Assembly (NCBI GenBank): GCA_023433985.1
Contig: JAEYTN010000629.1
Coordinates: 1-6,969 of the forward strand
Reading direction: 5' to 3'
DNA length: 6,969 bases
Source: Pseudomonadota bacterium
GTDB lineage: Bacteria; Pseudomonadota; Alphaproteobacteria; Rhizobiales; Devosiaceae
The position numbers and the translations under genes are program-made. Positions 5,652-6,969 of this stretch are shown here, in pieces (positions within the stretch are counted from its first letter, which is position 1; every line of letters starts with the position of its first letter). Below the pieces are notes generated by a model that made no database searches, was not told the origin of the DNA, and saw only the letters and a program-made list of their open reading frames with translations.

Positions 5652-6662
5652 TTATTCGTAGGCGTCGCCGCCGCGCAGGCGGTCGAGCAGCACGGCGGCG
5701 AGGAGCAGCAGGCCGACGATGATGTTGACGTAGTAGGGGCTGATCGCCTGCAGATCGAGGATGTTGGAGACGCCCGCCACGGCCAGCAGGCCGAGGGCGC
5801 CGCCGACCGGGTTGCCGACGCCGCCGCGCAGGATCGAGTAGCCGCCGATCATCAGCGCCGCATAGACCTGGAACTCGAGGCCGAGGCCGGTGGCGCGGGC
5901 GGCGGAGCCGAGCTGGCCGGCATAGACGATACCGCCGAGGCCGGCGCCGAAGGCCGAAAGCAGCAGGGCGGCGGCGCGGACTTTCTTCACCGAGATGCCG
6001 GCGCGGGCGGCCGCCTTGTCGTCGCCGCCGACGGCCTGCACGTGGCGGCCGAGGCGCGTCCTGGTGACGATGACAGCGGCGAGCAGGGTGAGGGCGATGG
6101 CGATGAGGAAGAAGAGCGGCAGGCCGAAGACGGAGAAGGTGACGAGGTTGAACAGGTCGATGTTGAAGGCGAAGATCGAGCCCTGCGAGCCGAGCAGCAC
6201 CCACGAGATGCCGCGCAGCGCCACCAGCATGCCGAGCGTCGCGGCGATGGGTTCGGCGCCGAAGCCGACGATGGCGGCGGCGTTGATGGCGCCGAAGAGG
6301 AGGCAGAAGGCCAGCGTCACCGCGGCGGCCGACCAGGGGTCCCAGCCGAGCGACAGCAGCAGGGCGAAGAGGGCGGAGGAAAAGCCCACCATCGAACCGA
6401 TGGAAAGATCGACGACGCCCGAGAGCAGCGCGAAGCCGGCGAAGGCTCCCACGATCAGCGGCACGACGAGGAAGGTGCCCATGATCGAGATGTTACCGAA
6501 GCTGAGGAACTTCGGGCCGGCCCAGAACAGGCCGACGGCCAGCACCAGGATGAAGGTGATGCCGATCGACGCGACCGAGCCGGTGAGGAACTCGCGCACC
6601 GGATGGTGCGGGACGATGTAGGCGCCGTTGTCGGTGGTGGTATCGCTCATGGTATCGCTCAT
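5652..6662 (-). CDS. Sugar ABC transporter permease, RbsC type (BPD_transp_2 family)
   Basis: This 336-residue inner-membrane protein has many hydrophobic segments, beginning near residues 30-50 (ASIGITFILVLAVGLFWAG) and 60-80. It carries the RbsC-type signature 'GVVDLSIGSMVGFS' at 82-95, and the cytoplasmic loop that contacts the ATPase at 204-224 (LGRHVQAVGGDDKAAARAGIS). The last segments read 'YAALMIGGYSILRGGVGNP' and 'YYVNIIVGLLLLAAVLLDRLRGG'. Such permeases form the pore of ABC importers for ribose, rhamnose and similar sugars. Start ATG 6662 has GGAGGA 4 nt upstream and overlaps the stop of the preceding permease (ATGA). A 12-bp duplication repeats the first four codons (MSDTMSDT). Two different permeases in tandem recall the rhizobial rhamnose transporter (RhaP and RhaQ) and autoinducer-2 transporters. 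Context favours a deoxyhexose. Confidence 0.93.
   Translation of the reverse strand: MSDTMSDTTTDNGAYIVPHHPVREFLTGSVASIGITFILVLAVGLFWAGPKFLSFGNISIMGTFLVVPLIVGAFAGFALLSGVVDLSIGSMVGFSSALFALLLSLGWDPWSAAAVTLAFCLLFGAINAAAIVGFGAEPIAATLGMLVALRGISWVLLGSQGSIFAFNIDLFNLVTFSVFGLPLFFLIAIALTLLAAVIVTRTRLGRHVQAVGGDDKAAARAGISVKKVRAAALLLSAFGAGLGGIVYAGQLGSAARATGLGLEFQVYAALMIGGYSILRGGVGNPVGGALGLLAVAGVSNILDLQAISPYYVNIIVGLLLLAAVLLDRLRGGDAYE
6639..6662 (-). repeat. Perfect 12-bp tandem duplication covering the permease start codon
   Basis: The plus-strand unit GGTATCGCTCAT occurs twice in a row (6639-6650 and 6651-6662). On the minus strand each copy reads ATGAGCGATACC, so the gene has two in-frame ATG codons 12 bp apart and a protein that begins MSDTMSDT. 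Only the outer ATG (6662) has a well-spaced ribosome binding site. Confidence 0.9.
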
Positions 6663-6969
6663 GGCGTCCTCCGGAGCGCGCGGTAGCCGTCGATGGAGAC
6701 GGCAATGACGAGGATCAGGCCCTGGAAGATCGACTGGGTGTCGGAGCTCAGCCCGAAGAACACCAGCGAAGTGGGGATGGTGGACAGGAAGCCGACCGAA
6801 AGCAGCAGCATCCAGAAATTGCCGCGGCCGCCCGAAAGCGAGATGCCGGCGAGGATCACGGCGGCGATTATGTTGAGCGGCATGGCGCTGCCGGAGCTCG
6901 GGTTGAACGGCCCGGCCGTGCCGGCGAAGAGCACCGCGGCGAAGCCGACGAAGCCGCCCGCAACGATGA
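6659..6969 (-). CDS. Second sugar ABC transporter permease, C-terminal part, cut by the window end
   Basis: The frame is open to the window edge (first full codon at 6967), giving about 102 residues of a membrane protein. The stretch 'GFAAVLFAGTAGPFNPSSG', then 'MPLNIIAAVILAGISLSGGRGNFW' and 'QSIFQGLILVIAVSIDGYRAL' matches the C-terminal third of RbsC-type permeases: the loop plus the 'AAVxLGGxSLxGGRG' signature and the last transmembrane helix. It stops with TGA, which overlaps the next permease's ATG as ATGA, so the two are translationally coupled and presumably form a heterodimeric channel. The sequence differs clearly from the downstream permease, so this is not a recent duplicate. The GTG at 6934 is internal and not the true start. 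The ATPase and periplasmic binding protein genes probably lie further upstream, outside the window. Confidence 0.9.
   Translation of the reverse strand, partial: IVAGGFVGFAAVLFAGTAGPFNPSSGSAMPLNIIAAVILAGISLSGGRGNFWMLLLSVGFLSTIPTSLVFFGLSSDTQSIFQGLILVIAVSIDGYRALRRTP
6667..6672 (-). promoter_or_regulatory. Ribosome binding site of the RbsC-type permease
   Basis: GGAGGA on the minus strand lies 4 nt before the ATG at 6662, inside the end of the upstream permease gene. It decides for the outer of the two duplicated start codons. Confidence 0.75.

Noticed and set aside
5626..6204. 193-residue N-terminal extension of the dehydratase frame
   Set aside because: It overlaps the permease gene in another frame on the same strand, is Arg/Pro-rich, and the family normally starts at the KISDITIK strand, where a GTG with a ribosome binding site is present.
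6042..6686. 214-codon acidic, Glu/Gly/Asp/Arg-rich frame on the plus strand
   Set aside because: It is antisense to the permease's membrane segments; the composition is the complement of hydrophobic codons and no ribosome binding site is seen.

Overview
The window is GC-rich, densely coding bacterial DNA. Short intergenic gaps, clear Shine-Dalgarno sites and the protein families present suggest an alphaproteobacterium, most plausibly of the Hyphomicrobiales type. That placement is inference; there is no rRNA or other phylogenetic marker here. I see no tRNA, rRNA, CRISPR array, transposase or phage gene.

Layout. On the plus strand, positions 1-1437 hold the 3' end of a short-chain dehydrogenase (SDR) gene and a complete aldo/keto reductase gene, 18 bp apart. 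They end at a strong hairpin terminator (about 1441-1500). From 6969 down to 1503 everything is on the minus strand. In transcription order: the end of one sugar ABC permease (cut by the window edge), a second permease (ATGA overlap), an enolase-superfamily acid-sugar dehydratase, an IclR-family regulator, an L-rhamnose mutarotase-family protein, a DapA/NanA-family class I aldolase, then a 170-bp gap full of short hairpins, and an unusual SDR. The first six genes are separated by 26 bp or less and form one probable operon. The two gene groups converge at about 1438-1502, so no main promoter of either group is in the window.

How the genes fit together. Mutarotase, aldose dehydrogenase of the L-fucose / D-threo-aldose dehydrogenase type, sugar-acid dehydratase, class I aldolase and SDR are the parts of a non-phosphorylative (oxidative) route for a 6-deoxyhexose such as L-fucose or L-rhamnose, or a related sugar. 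The sugar would be imported by an RbsC-type ABC transporter, anomerised, oxidised at C1, hydrolysed to the acid, dehydrated to a 2-keto-3-deoxy acid, then oxidised further or cleaved. A lactonase, the transporter ATPase and the binding protein are not visible and may lie outside. The gene set recalls the Campylobacter jejuni L-fucose island (IclR, DapA-type protein, SDR, RhaM/FucU-type mutarotase) and the rhizobial rhamnose locus (two permeases plus mutarotase). The actual substrate cannot be fixed from sequence.

Most notable are three enzymes with altered active-site motifs: an SDR without the YxxxK lysine, an aldolase with Gln where the family has its catalytic Tyr, and a dehydratase with KxH instead of KxK. 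The hairpin-rich 2262-2356 gap and a 12-bp duplication at a permease start are also of interest. I see a probable catabolic locus of uncertain substrate, not a clearly new kind of system.
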